DNA of 64,000 nucleotides from Trinickia sp. Y13 (GTDB lineage Bacteria; Pseudomonadota; Gammaproteobacteria; Burkholderiales; Burkholderiaceae): contig NZ_JAKWFK010000018.1 in NCBI RefSeq assembly GCF_029522115.1, positions 1 through 64,000 on the forward strand, in the 5' to 3' direction. Both the position numbers and the translations under genes were made by a program. Below, one piece after another: positions 43,600 through 53,000 of this stretch. Every line of letters begins with the position of its first letter. Position 1 is the stretch's first letter. The notes beneath the pieces are model-generated. The model worked only from the letters and a program-made list of their open reading frames with translations, made no database searches and was not told the DNA's origin.

Positions 43600-43905
43600 A
43601 TGAAGAAGCGCCTCCTCGCCCGCATCTTATTCGTCATTCTGCTTGGCGCCACGCTTTCCACCACAATGGCGGGACCCTGGCACGCAGCGTCGCCCAACAC
43701 CTATGGCTGGCGGCTCATGACGCCGGAAGAACGAGAGGAACATCAGCGCCGCATGCGCAGCTTCAGCTCGTACGAGGCGTGCAAGGCCTATCAAGCCGAG
43801 CATCACGCCCTCATGGCCGAGCGCGCGCGACAGGCAGGCGTGCCGCTCAAGCCTCACGCGGACTCCGGCTGCGAACGGTTGCGCGCGCAAGGCCGATTCC
43901 AATGA
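43600..43905 (+). CDS. Small exported protein upstream of the reductase module
   Basis: A 101-residue protein with signal peptide (LLARILFVILLGATLSTTMAG), a conserved-looking YGWRLMTPEEREEHQRRMRSF segment and SSYEACKAYQAEHHALMAERA with a late Cys (DSGCERL). I recognise the MTPEEREEHxxxMR pattern from small Burkholderiales proteins of unknown function. Its TGA overlaps the next ATG (ATGA), so it belongs to the reductase operon. Confidence 0.72.
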   Translation: MKKRLLARILFVILLGATLSTTMAGPWHAASPNTYGWRLMTPEEREEHQRRMRSFSSYEACKAYQAEHHALMAERARQAGVPLKPHADSGCERLRAQGRFQ

Positions 43906-45176
43906 GCTCGCACGCTATCGAACACTGGCAACGGCGCGTGACGGTACCCGCGGTTCTTGTGGCGTCAACCCTACTGCTTGCGTGGTGGGCGTTTCCAGGC
44001 GGCCTGCCCCCGTGGCGCAGCATCGGCATCGTCAGCGCCTGGATCGGCACCGGCCTGCTCACCACCACCACGGTTCTCATGGTGCGCGAGCCGCATCTCA
44101 CCCATGCGCTGGGCGGACTCGAGCACTGCTACCGCTGGCATCATCGCGCCGGTGTCGCCGCCTATTTCGCGCTGCTGGCGCACCCGCTCGCCCTAGCCAT
44201 GGACGGCGTTGCGGAATCGCCGCATGTAGCGTGGGAGTCGCTTGCTCCCTGGCTGCAGGCGTGGCCTGTTTGGCTCGGTTGGTGCGCGCTCGTTCTGTTG
44301 ATGATCGGCCTGGCTACCACTTTCGCTCCGCAGTTGTCATACCGTCGCTGGCGTGGCCTCCACACGTTGCTGGGGGTCGGGACCTTGCTCGCCTTTTCTC
44401 ACGTCGGCGTACTCCTCGGACATACTGCGCCGTCACTTGGCATACTGGGCCTTGGCGTGTTTGCCCTCGCTTGGCGCGTAGTAGTAAGCAATCTCGGCCT
44501 CGCCGCGCGACCCTATCGAGTGACGGCTGTGACACATCCGACAGGGGCGACGATCGAAGCCACCGTCTCGCCTTGCGCCACCCCGCTTGCCGTCGCACCC
44601 GGCCAGTTCGTGCTTGCGGCCTTTGGTGACGGCCCACACTTCCATGGCTGCGGCGAGTACCATCCGTTCACTGTGAGCCGAATCGAAGCAGCACACCAGC
44701 TGCGGCTCACCGTCAAGGCACTTGGCCAGTGTTCACAACGCCTGCAAACGCTCGAACCGGGGGTGCTGGTCCGCTTGCAGGGGCCCTTCGGCAGTTTTCT
44801 GTCTGACATCGCGGACGGTCCCGAGTTGTGGATCGCAGGCGGTATCGGGGTCACGCCGTTCATCGCAACGCTGCGCGCGCAGCCGCGCAACCAGCCCACG
44901 ACGCTGATCTACCTTTACCGAGCTGCCGCAGACGCGGCCTTTCTCGACGAACTCTCCCAGCTCGCCGCGAACGATTCGAAGTTCGAACTCCTAGCCCAAG
45001 CGACAGGCGATCTCCCTCCAAACCCGGAACCGCTCCTGGCGAAGGTGACGCACCTGCCCGACCGTCGGGTTTATCTTTGCGGACCGCCGGCGATGGTCGA
45101 CACGCTGGTGCAGAAGCTCCTGGAGCTCAGAGTCTCGCCCCGGTCCATTCACTACGAGCATTTCGACTTCCGCTGA
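43902..45176 (+). CDS. Ferric-reductase-like flavocytochrome
   Basis: A 424-residue protein. The N-terminal membrane part (six helices) has two His pairs, His81/His94 and His154/His167, each 13 apart, the bis-heme pattern of the ferric reductase/NOX family. The C-terminal FNR-like half has an FAD motif (YHPFTVSR) and NAD(P) motifs (WIAGGIGVTPFIATL; YLCGPPAMVDTLV). It carries electrons from NAD(P)H across the membrane. Both ends overlap neighbouring genes, with a cytochrome b5-like protein following. Confidence 0.9.
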   Translation: MSSHAIEHWQRRVTVPAVLVASTLLLAWWAFPGGLPPWRSIGIVSAWIGTGLLTTTTVLMVREPHLTHALGGLEHCYRWHHRAGVAAYFALLAHPLALAMDGVAESPHVAWESLAPWLQAWPVWLGWCALVLLMIGLATTFAPQLSYRRWRGLHTLLGVGTLLAFSHVGVLLGHTAPSLGILGLGVFALAWRVVVSNLGLAARPYRVTAVTHPTGATIEATVSPCATPLAVAPGQFVLAAFGDGPHFHGCGEYHPFTVSRIEAAHQLRLTVKALGQCSQRLQTLEPGVLVRLQGPFGSFLSDIADGPELWIAGGIGVTPFIATLRAQPRNQPTTLIYLYRAAADAAFLDELSQLAANDSKFELLAQATGDLPPNPEPLLAKVTHLPDRRVYLCGPPAMVDTLVQKLLELRVSPRSIHYEHFDFR

Positions 45177-45544
45177 TGATGCGCAATTTCTTCATTTTTT
45201 CGACGGTCACGTTTTGGCTCGCCGTCGCGGTGTTTTGGGCCGCCGACGTCTGGCTTCCTGACGAAGCGCCCCGCCCCGACTCGGTGGCGGCGAATAAAAC
45301 GTGGACACTCGTTGAGATTTCCCAGCACGACACAGCCGAGGACTGCTGGATGGCAATTGACGGAGCCGTGTACAACCTCACCGCTTACCTGCCGGAGCAC
45401 CCGTCCAATCCCGCCGTCATCTTGCCGTGGTGCGGCAAGGAAGCGACCGAGGCTTACCATACGAAGACCAAGGGTCGGCCGCACTCTTCCCGTGCCGATC
45501 AAATGCTATCGACGTATCTCATCGGAACGCTTATCCGTCCGTGA
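45176..45544 (+). CDS. Membrane-anchored cytochrome b5-like protein
   Basis: A 122-residue protein with one N-terminal membrane segment (FFIFSTVTFWLAVAVFWAADVWL) and a cytochrome b5 fold: SQHDTAEDCWMAIDGAVYNL, heme ligands His75 (EHPSNP) and His95 (EAYHTK), and CGKEAT. The usual HPGG is HPSN. The ATG shares one base with the reductase stop (TGATG), and a second ATG follows. It probably receives electrons from the flavocytochrome. Confidence 0.87.
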   Translation: MMRNFFIFSTVTFWLAVAVFWAADVWLPDEAPRPDSVAANKTWTLVEISQHDTAEDCWMAIDGAVYNLTAYLPEHPSNPAVILPWCGKEATEAYHTKTKGRPHSSRADQMLSTYLIGTLIRP

Positions 45545-46056
45545 ATAGTGCTAAAACGTTTCTCGACGAAAAGACGCTTCACCTTGCGTTCGAGTTGAGC
45601 TTGTGGTGCAAGGGGGCTTTTGCGCTGTTGGAAATCATCGCTGGGTTGGCCGCGTACTTCGTGCCGCCGCAGCGATTGCTGACGCTTGTCCTTTGGGTCA
45701 CCAAGGACGAATTCGTCGAGGATCCGCGGGATCTCGTCGCCAATCTTCTCCTGAGCACGGTTCAACACCTTCCCGCCAGCGCCGAAAAGTTCGCAGCGAT
45801 CTATCTGCTGGGGCATGGCGTGATAAAGCTGTGGTTGATCGCGGGCCTGCTGCAAAAGAGGCTTTGGCTTTACCCCGCGGCAATGTCTATCTTCGGCTTG
45901 TTTATCGTCTACCAGCTTTATCGATACACGTTTACACACTCGGTTTGGCTCCTGCTCATCACGGCATTGGATGTCCTCGTTATCGTGCTCACGTGGCACG
46001 AGTACCGACATATCAAGCGTGAACGGCGCGCTGGAAGATCGGGGCCGCTTCTATGA
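45541..46056 (+). CDS. DUF2127 membrane protein
   Basis: A 171-residue protein with four hydrophobic helices. KTLHLAFELSLWCKGAFALLE and YLLGHGVIKLWLIAGLL are DUF2127 signatures. The start is GTG at 45541, in a GTGA overlap with the stop of the cytochrome b5-like gene. Function of the family is unknown. Its coupling here suggests a structural or assembly role for the redox module. Confidence 0.82.
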   Translation: MNSAKTFLDEKTLHLAFELSLWCKGAFALLEIIAGLAAYFVPPQRLLTLVLWVTKDEFVEDPRDLVANLLLSTVQHLPASAEKFAAIYLLGHGVIKLWLIAGLLQKRLWLYPAAMSIFGLFIVYQLYRYTFTHSVWLLLITALDVLVIVLTWHEYRHIKRERRAGRSGPLL

Positions 46057-46202
46057 ATTTCGCCGTCCTTCGCTTCCATCCTCCGACTCACGCCGTCACG
46101 ACGCCCGCCACGCCTCGGGTATCGCGCTAGCGCTGCAGATGCGGTAGATACCCGTACGGGGCACGGTGCGTCGGGCCGAAGCGATCTACCGTGCGCCTGC
46201 GA

Positions 46203-47309
46203 TCACGGCGTTGAGCGGCCCGACATAGGCAACGCAGGGGCAGCGCCCATGCGGGCTGCCCCCAGCAGTTGCGCGATCTCCTGCGCCGTGTCTCGGGCAC
46301 CGCGCATCACGCCGATTAGGGTGGCCGACGCGGCGCCACACCATTCGCCGTAGCCCACGAGCCACAAGCGCGGCTCGTCCCTGGCCCGGGTTCCATCGGT
46401 CGTCGGCACGCCATCGACGTTTCGGATTTGCAGCGGCTCAAGGTGGTGCAGTGCGGGGCGAAACCCGGTACACCAGATCACAACGTCCACGCGGGAATGT
46501 CCACCGTCATCCCACACCACACCGTCTACATCGAAACTGACAAACGGGCGCCTGGCATGCAACACGTCTCGCGTACGCGCCTCTTGCACGGGCGGCACCA
46601 TGACGATGTCACCCAAACCGCCTACCGGAACCGGTGGCGTCCGTCCGTCGCGCAACGCCTTCCACCTCTGCGTCGCGCGCTCGAACAGTACTTGACCATC
46701 CACGTCGTCCGGAAGAAACACGGGCTCATGCATCGTCACCCATGTAGCGTTGCACACCTTGGAAATTTCCGCCAAGATTTGCGCACCGGAGTTGCCGCCA
46801 CCGACCACCAGCACCTCCTGCCCGCGCAGCTCCTCTGCATTCCGATATTCCGCCGAGTGAATCTGGCGACCACGAAAGAGTTCGCGGCCGGGGTAGCTGG
46901 GGATGTACGGCTCACTCCAGGTGCCGGTTGCGCTAACGACGGCCTTGGCTAGCCATTGTCCGCGGTCGGTCGTGACAACTAGTCCTTCCTCTACACGTGA
47001 AACCGATTCAACGTGTACGGGACGCTCGATCGGAATCTGATAGCGCGCTTCATACTTCGCCAGATAGTCGATTACCTCATTGCGCGAAGGGTACTCGTCC
47101 TTCGACGCTGGCATCTGCCAGCCCGGCAGCGAACTCCATTGCGCCGGCGAGAACAGGTGCAGTGAGTCCCACGTATGCCGCCATGCGCCCCCCGGTGCGC
47201 TCTGGTCATCCAATACGACATACGCGATCGCCGCACGGCGAAGGAAGTACGCGGTGGCGAGCCCAGCCTGACCACCCCCGATCACCACGACATCAATCTG
47301 CGTGAGCAT
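46203..47309 (-). CDS. Flavin-containing monooxygenase-like oxidoreductase
   Basis: A 368-residue two-dinucleotide-domain flavoprotein. FAD motif [17 protein letters not shown] is at the N terminus and NADPH motif [14 protein letters not shown] lies near residue 170; [15 protein letters not shown] separates them, as in ArsO/CzcO-type monooxygenases. The WCTGFRP motif near the C terminus also fits. Substrate is unknown; arsenic or heavy-metal contexts are common for relatives. ATG at 47309, weak ribosome site. Confidence 0.87.
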   Translation of the reverse strand: MLTQIDVVVIGGGQAGLATAYFLRRAAIAYVVLDDQSAPGGAWRHTWDSLHLFSPAQWSSLPGWQMPASKDEYPSRNEVIDYLAKYEARYQIPIERPVHVESVSRVEEGLVVTTDRGQWLAKAVVSATGTWSEPYIPSYPGRELFRGRQIHSAEYRNAEELRGQEVLVVGGGNSGAQILAEISKVCNATWVTMHEPVFLPDDVDGQVLFERATQRWKALRDGRTPPVPVGGLGDIVMVPPVQEARTRDVLHARRPFVSFDVDGVVWDDGGHSRVDVVIWCTGFRPALHHLEPLQIRNVDGVPTTDGTRARDEPRLWLVGYGEWCGAASATLIGVMRGARDTAQEIAQLLGAARMGAAPALPMSGRSTP

Positions 47310-47390
47310 AAGCGACTGTCCCGTCCGTTCACTCGAATCTTGGTGGCATTTTGCTGGCGCCCTCGGGCATCACGCTTCGAATCGGCGAAC

Positions 47391-48023
47391 CTATTTTTCG
47401 GCAGCAAGGGTCTTATTCAAATCCGAAATAAATTTCTGCAGGGAAGCCTGCAAGGCCAGCGCCAAAGATCGGGAATACGATTCGCTCGTCGCCGCAACGG
47501 CCAAGCCGGCAGACCCTTCCCCCGCATAGTGCCTATTGAGCAACTCTTTTCCGTCTCTATTCAAGCGAATGACGAGCGAAACCTGCCCGGTGTAGCTCAT
47601 ATACATATCGCAAAAGACGTTTAGTACCTCTCCCGACACGATCACGCTTGCGCTCGGCGCATTTTCGCCTGGTTTCGCTTCGATGACGCTATACCCGTTG
47701 CTCTCTAGTTCCGCCCGCACCGCGCGAGTCACCCAGTTCGATACGCTGTTGCTCGGTATCACGTCGGCCATCCGCATTCCAAACGCATTTCTTGTCGTGC
47801 CGACGGTCTTTGTGTTCGATCGCTCGTCCGCAAAAGGTTTGAGAAAGATTTGCACATTGCGCGAGGGCGGCGTTTCGGCCGCATGAGCGACCGACGTCCG
47901 ATCGGCACTGCTCGCGGGCGGATAGCTAAGAGTCGGGTTGCGAGTTCCGAGCACGCACCCACTCAAGACGAAGGCAGACGCAAATGCCGTAAAGACCACC
48001 ATACAGCGAAGACTGCTACCCAT
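47391..48023 (-). CDS. YajG-like lipoprotein
   Basis: A 210-residue lipoprotein with lipobox FVLSGCVLG (Cys23). VQIFLKPFADERSNTKTVGT and a mixed alpha-beta core with VTRAVRAELESNGYSV resemble the YajG family of uncharacterised lipoproteins. ATG at 48023 has GAGGTGGC upstream. It is 81 bp upstream of the monooxygenase gene on the same strand. No function is known. Confidence 0.75.
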   Translation of the reverse strand: MGSSLRCMVVFTAFASAFVLSGCVLGTRNPTLSYPPASSADRTSVAHAAETPPSRNVQIFLKPFADERSNTKTVGTTRNAFGMRMADVIPSNSVSNWVTRAVRAELESNGYSVIEAKPGENAPSASVIVSGEVLNVFCDMYMSYTGQVSLVIRLNRDGKELLNRHYAGEGSAGLAVAATSESYSRSLALALQASLQKFISDLNKTLAAEK

Positions 48024-48424
48024 GGCGCCACCTCAATCGAGTTTGCGGGTGTGCCGGAGCCGATCGCCGACCAACGCGCGCTTAGGCTGAATGCGATTCG
48101 TCGCAGCCTCGCGCTAACGCTACGCCCAACGAGTGCGAACGCGTTGACGCACGTCAACGAACTTCCCGCAGCACAGCAGCACACATCCATTCACCGAGCT
48201 CGCGCGTATATGTGAAGTAGTGGCCTTCGCTCTTTTTCACCGAGAGTTGGTGACAGCCGGCCGGTTTCGCATTCGCCGCCTTATATCGCGACCGATGAGA
48301 AGAGGGGCTGCCCGCGCGCGAGGTATTGGAAGCTGTAGTTGACTAAGCGCTGCCGCGTACGACCTCGAGAAAGCTTCGCCCGGCACCGCAGGAACATTGA
48401 AGCCGGCAGCGCCCATGCGCTGTC
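48024..48424. other. Intergenic stretch without a recognised gene
   Basis: This 401-bp region between the YajG-like and lipocalin genes has no open frame with a plausible ribosome site or family resemblance, and no clear terminator hairpin with a T tract. Confidence 0.5.
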
Positions 48425-48991
48425 TCATTGCACCGTACGCCGCAACATGGTCACGTCGTACCCAAGCGCCCGAGCCCGGTCGTAGAGCGCCTGCGCTTGC
48501 GCATCCGTCGGCCGCGCGGCACGCGTCAAAATCCAAAGGAAGCGCCCCGACGGCTCACCCACGATCGACCAAGAGTAATCGTCGGCATGATCAAGCACCC
48601 AGTAGTTGCCAATGAAAAAAGGACCGAAAAACGAGACCTTCAGCTTGGCTCCTTCGGTGCCCGACACCACCTTTGCGCGGCCGACCGAGGCGCGTTCGCG
48701 CCCGCCAACTCCCCGTTCGTGGCATGTATTGCGCACGGAGATGAGTCCATCCTCGGCGACAGCGTATTCGGCGGTCACCGCCTCGCATCCGCGCTCGAAG
48801 CGGTTTTCGTAGCGAGCAAATTCGTACCACTTGCCCGAGTAACGGGCAATGTCGACAGGCTTTGCCGGCTGGGGAACGCTCGAATTTCCCACCTTACCAC
48901 CGGCCAAATAAGCGCAACCGCCCAACAAAGCGCAAACCGCTAGCGCGCCAGATACGATCACCAGCGCACGATTCAGCACCGACCAATGCAT
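48425..48991 (-). CDS. Lipocalin-family lipoprotein (Blc-like)
   Basis: A 188-residue lipoprotein with lipobox ALLGGCAYL and the lipocalin GxW motif YSGKWYEFARYENRFERGC. FIGNYWVLDHADDYSWSIVG and the C-terminal PTDAQAQALYDRARALGYD match bacterial lipocalins such as Blc, which bind lipids at the outer membrane. ATG at 48991 with GGGGGT upstream; the longer frame runs into the regulator gene. It follows the MerR gene by 34 bp and lipocalins often accompany LitR/photolyase loci. Confidence 0.88.
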   Translation of the reverse strand: MHWSVLNRALVIVSGALAVCALLGGCAYLAGGKVGNSSVPQPAKPVDIARYSGKWYEFARYENRFERGCEAVTAEYAVAEDGLISVRNTCHERGVGGRERASVGRAKVVSGTEGAKLKVSFFGPFFIGNYWVLDHADDYSWSIVGEPSGRFLWILTRAARPTDAQAQALYDRARALGYDVTMLRRTVQ

Positions 48992-49025
48992 AGGACCCCC
49001 AAGGAATTCTGCGTCGACGCAACCT

Positions 49026-50045
49026 CTACTCGTGCTCTTGCGCGCCCAACACGCGTACCAGCGCAGATTCGAGCATGGCTCTGGCGCGGTTCGTGACATC
49101 GCCCAGATGTCGATGAAGCGCGGCATCATCGACCGATCTCGACATGCAATCGTTGCTGTAACGCTCGAACGCGTCGAGTCGCATGATCAACTCGCCCAGG
49201 TGCTGGGGACACTCGCACTGAACAATCGCCGAACGCGACATCAAGCGCTCCAACTCCTCGTCGCCAAAGCGGCGAGGGACGCGAGCGCCGATCGCATCGG
49301 CGCCAGTCGCATCCATCGCTGCGACACCCGCCTGCAAGTCCTCCGCGAGTTGCCGGCTCTCCACCGCGGTGAGCGGCGCCCGGTACAGCCGCACCCCCGC
49401 CAAAAGCAGTGTCTCCGTGGGTTCGGCGTTGCCGTAGGCATACGATACAGCCGCGATTCGCGCATGCAGACGGCCTCGCATCTCGAGCATTTGCGCCGCC
49501 ACATCGCGCGTTAGCGCAAGCACGTCGACCACCAAAGCATCGACCTCCTCGCCTCTGTCGGCCGCGGCCCCTGCCTCGCCGAGACTCGCCAATTCGAGCA
49601 AGTCGACGTGCTCGGCGCGCCCAGTTTGCGCAAACGAGAGCGCGAGCCGACGCTGCACCCCGGCTCCCACCGCTGCGATCCGGACGACTCGCTCGGTCGC
49701 GCCATCTTTTGCTCGCGGTTCCGATGCAATGGGTTCCGAACGCACCTGCAACAGTGACTCGAGCTGCTCGCGCGGCAGACGCGCGATCGAGCCGATCGAG
49801 TGTCCTTGCCTGACCAGCGCCTTGAGCAGGACCAGCCGGCGCACATCCTCCTCAGAGTAGAGCCGCTGGCCCGCCTCGCTTTTCATGGGACTGATGACGT
49901 CGTAGCGTCGCTCCCACATGCGCAGCGTGGTGGGCGGCATTTTCGCCCGCCGCGCAGCCTCGCCGCTTCGATAGCGATGCTCGTCGCTCGGCTGCACCTT
50001 CAGACCTCTCGGCTCGGCTGCCGCCCTGGCGGCGTTTTTCTTCAT
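49026..50045 (-). CDS. MerR-family regulator, LitR/CarH-like
   Basis: A 339-residue regulator. The MerR helix-turn-helix is YRSGEAARRAKMPPTTLRMWERRYDVISPMKS then GQRLYSEEDVRRLVLLKALV. The C-terminal half has the Rossmann-like shape of LitR/CarH B12-binding domains (ALVVDVLAL, RIAAVSYAYGNAE), but the DxHxxG cobalamin ligand motif is absent. ATG at 50045 has AGAGGAAG upstream. Divergent from a photolyase gene, it is likely a light- or redox-responsive repressor of that gene and of the lipocalin. Confidence 0.85.
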   Translation of the reverse strand: MKKNAARAAAEPRGLKVQPSDEHRYRSGEAARRAKMPPTTLRMWERRYDVISPMKSEAGQRLYSEEDVRRLVLLKALVRQGHSIGSIARLPREQLESLLQVRSEPIASEPRAKDGATERVVRIAAVGAGVQRRLALSFAQTGRAEHVDLLELASLGEAGAAADRGEEVDALVVDVLALTRDVAAQMLEMRGRLHARIAAVSYAYGNAEPTETLLLAGVRLYRAPLTAVESRQLAEDLQAGVAAMDATGADAIGARVPRRFGDEELERLMSRSAIVQCECPQHLGELIMRLDAFERYSNDCMSRSVDDAALHRHLGDVTNRARAMLESALVRVLGAQEHE

Positions 50046-50089
50046 GCGCTTCCTCTTGTCAATGGGTTTGACGCGAACCACGAAACGAC

Positions 50090-50132
50090 ATTGTATCGAC
50101 TTCCTGATTCACCACAAGCGCCATCGTACAAT
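50090..50132. promoter_or_regulatory. Candidate LitR operator
   Basis: ATTGTATCGA at 50090 and TCGTACAAT at 50124 form an imperfect inverted repeat with a 24-bp gap in the MerR-photolyase divergent region. TGTA/TACA-type repeats are the usual targets of LitR/CarH proteins. A separate heptamer repeat CGTACGG-CGTACGG-CGTA lies at 50214-50231. Confidence 0.4.
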
Positions 50133-50339
50133 AGCAGCGCTCGCCAGGCTCCTGGTTTCGGTTCACAGCCCATCAGAACCGAGTGCAAAATAAAGACCTC
50201 CCCTGTCGCATGACGTACGGCGTACGGCGTAGTGCGCATCACAGCATTCGCCACCAACATCGTTTCATTAAGGCATCATAAATGCGAATTCAGGCACAAA
50301 CGCGGTACACTTTCGTTTCATCGCCATAGATTCAAGACA

Positions 50340-51830
50340 ATGAGAGATCGCCCACCACCCCATCCGAACCAACCGATCGTCGTTTGGTTCCGCGACGACC
50401 AACGGCTGGCCGATAATCCCGCTCTTGCTCGCGCGGCATCGAGCGGATACCCCGTTGTCTGCGTGTACGTTCACGACCCGGAGCCGCGGCACGGCCGCAC
50501 CCTCGGCGCGGCCGTGCGCTGGTGGCTTCACGAGTCACTGCGTGAACTGGACGGTACGCTGCGATCGCTTGGCGGGGGGCTCGTCTTGCTTCGCGGGGAA
50601 GAACAAGAAGCAATCCTAGCGTTCGTGAAGGCGATCCGACCCGTCGAGGTTTGTTGGAACCGCCGCTACTCCCTCGCTCAGCGGCAGACCGATGCTTCGA
50701 TCAAATCAGCTCTCGAAGCAAGGGCAGTTTCGGTATCGACGTTCAATGGACACCTGCTGCGCGAGCCATGGAAAGTCGCCACGCGAAATGGCGAGCCTTT
50801 TCAGGTGTTCGGCGCCTACTGGCGCGCGGCGCGTCAAGACATCTGTCCCGAGCCGCCTCGTCCTTCGCCCGACGCCCTACGATTCTTTCGCGTGCCCGAA
50901 AGCGCCCGCGCGCAAGCGGTAGGCCTTGCCGATCTGAAGCTTCAGCCCGATACGCCAGACTGGGCAGCCGGATTGCGAGAAACCTGGAAATGTGGGGAAA
51001 ACGGCGCACAGGAAAGGTTGCGGCACTTTGTTGCCCAGGAATTGGACGGCTACGCAACGAATCGGGATGCGATGGCGCGCGACGCAACGAGCAAGATGTC
51101 GCCTTACCTTCGCTTCGGCAACCTGTCGGTGCGGCAAATTTGGTATGCCGCACTGGCGGCCGCGCAGGCGGAGCCCCTCGCCAGCGAGCACTTGCGCAAG
51201 TTTCAAGACGAACTCGGCTGGCGCGAGTTTTCCTACCATCTGCTCTACCATTTCCCGCCGCTGCATCAAGAGAACTTCAGACGGCAGTTCGACGCGATGC
51301 CGTGGCGAGCCGATAAGCAAGCGCTTCGCGCATGGCAGCGCGGCATGACGGGGTACCCGATCGTCGACGCGGGCATGCGCCAGTTGTGGCGCACCGGCTG
51401 GATGCATAACCGAGCGCGCATGGTGACCGCTTCGTTTCTCGTCAAACATTTGCTGATCGACTGGCGCGAAGGCGAGTCATGGTTCTGGGACACGCTCGTC
51501 GACGCAGACGAAGCCAACAATCCGGCTGGCTGGCAATGGGTCGCCGGCAGCGGAGCCGATGCGGCGCCGTACTTCCGAATCTTCAATCCGGTGTTGCAAG
51601 GCCGGAAGTTCGATCCGCAAGGGAACTACGTGCGGCACTGGTTGCCCGAGATTCACCGCTTGCCCGCCGCTTCGATACACGCGCCGTGGCAGGCGGCGCC
51701 CGACCAGCTTGCGGCCGCCTCGGTACGATTGGGCGAGACCTATCCGCGGCCGATCGTCGATCATCAGCAAGCTCGCACACGCGCGCTCGATGCCTTCGAG
51801 ACATTGCGCCGCCAACACCGCGATCGCTGA
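50340..51830 (+). CDS. phrB: Deoxyribodipyrimidine photolyase
   Basis: A 496-residue CPD photolyase. The N-terminal antenna domain starts PIVVWFRDDQRLADNPAL. FAD-binding motifs are TSKMSPYLRFGNLSVRQIW, LGWREFSYHLLYHFP and MRQLWRTGWMHNRARM then WFWDTLVDADEANNPAGWQW. It repairs UV-induced cyclobutane dimers using blue light. ATG at 50340; the ribosome site is weak, but the upstream frame has no similarity. Confidence 0.94.
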   Translation: MRDRPPPHPNQPIVVWFRDDQRLADNPALARAASSGYPVVCVYVHDPEPRHGRTLGAAVRWWLHESLRELDGTLRSLGGGLVLLRGEEQEAILAFVKAIRPVEVCWNRRYSLAQRQTDASIKSALEARAVSVSTFNGHLLREPWKVATRNGEPFQVFGAYWRAARQDICPEPPRPSPDALRFFRVPESARAQAVGLADLKLQPDTPDWAAGLRETWKCGENGAQERLRHFVAQELDGYATNRDAMARDATSKMSPYLRFGNLSVRQIWYAALAAAQAEPLASEHLRKFQDELGWREFSYHLLYHFPPLHQENFRRQFDAMPWRADKQALRAWQRGMTGYPIVDAGMRQLWRTGWMHNRARMVTASFLVKHLLIDWREGESWFWDTLVDADEANNPAGWQWVAGSGADAAPYFRIFNPVLQGRKFDPQGNYVRHWLPEIHRLPAASIHAPWQAAPDQLAAASVRLGETYPRPIVDHQQARTRALDAFETLRRQHRDR

Positions 51831-52009
51831 AACGGCGATCTGTTTCCGGACCGACTCACGCCCAGGCGCTTCATCGCGTACATGATGACGACGCGTCACC
51901 TCGCGCCGTCTAAATGCAATCGTCCAATTGTTCGCCGCGGGAAACAAACAAGCCTTCGAACGGTTCGATGGGCTCAAGACTTCACAGTCGTTGCCCCTGA
52001 GCGGGACGG

Positions 52010-52906
52010 TCAACGCGCCGGGGCTGCCCCCGCAATCAGACGGTCCAGCCATTCGGTTCGCTGGCGGCGCGGTGTCGTAATCGCGTAGAAGCGTTCTTGC
52101 AAGTCTGCGGATTGCCCCACTATCACCAGGCTCCCGGACCGAATCTCGTCCTGTACCACGACCTCAGGCAACACGGCGAGCCAGCCGCTGTCGCGCGCGA
52201 TGAGCCGCAGCATCGCCATATCGTCGACTTCGGCCCGCACCCGCGGTTTCACTCCGGCGGAAAGACACATGGCATCGAACTGAGCTCTAAAGACGTTCCG
52301 AGGACCAGGCAGCGCAATATCGGCGCCATCGAGGTCGTAGGGAACACGCAGGGTGCGTTGCGACCACGCCTTGGCCGGGCCGACGAGCGAGATCGCTTGG
52401 CTGCCTAAAAAGCGAGATTGCAAAGGGCGGTCAGGGTCGGACGGCACCGGCTGATTGGCGAGAACCACGTCGAGTTTGTGCTCAAGCAGGCGGTCCAGCA
52501 ATCCTTCGAGCAAACCCGACTCCAACGTCAACAGCACCCCGGGGTCCATGAGCAGCGGGCGAATCCAGTTCTCCTGGTAGTTGCGCGACATGGTGGCGAC
52601 GCTACCCACTCGCATCCGCACCATCCCCTCGCGTTGCCCATGAACGTGTCCGAGCATCTCCTGCCCGAGCCCGAAGATGTCTTCGGCATACGAAAAAACG
52701 AGTTGTCCGGTATGCGTTGGGCTGAGGCGCCGGCGTTCTCGTTCGAACAGCGGCTCGCCCAGCCGATCCTCCAATTGCCTGATCTGCGCGGACAGAGCGG
52801 ACTGAGATACGTGCAACTCGTTGGCCGCACGCGTCAGATGGCCCGTCTTCGCCACTCTCCAGAAATAGAAGAGGTGGCGAAAGTTCAGTTGGTCCAAGTC
52901 AATCAT
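52010..52906 (-). CDS. LysR-family regulator (NhaR-like), divergent from dabBA
   Basis: A 298-residue LysR protein: LNFRHLFYFWRVAKTGHLTR and VSQSALSAQIRQLEDRLGEPLFER are typical of the NhaR-like subgroup. It is divergent from the inorganic-carbon uptake genes across 94 bp, so it probably controls them. ATG at 52906; no strong ribosome site. The effector is unknown. Confidence 0.9.
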   Translation of the reverse strand: MIDLDQLNFRHLFYFWRVAKTGHLTRAANELHVSQSALSAQIRQLEDRLGEPLFERERRRLSPTHTGQLVFSYAEDIFGLGQEMLGHVHGQREGMVRMRVGSVATMSRNYQENWIRPLLMDPGVLLTLESGLLEGLLDRLLEHKLDVVLANQPVPSDPDRPLQSRFLGSQAISLVGPAKAWSQRTLRVPYDLDGADIALPGPRNVFRAQFDAMCLSAGVKPRVRAEVDDMAMLRLIARDSGWLAVLPEVVVQDEIRSGSLVIVGQSADLQERFYAITTPRRQRTEWLDRLIAGAAPAR

Positions 52907-53000
52907 TCTGTTTTATAGATCAAATGGTTCCAATCAATGAATTTTACAGAACGTACAATGAAGCGCAACATCGTGACACTCCGTCACCCTCCACTGGATC

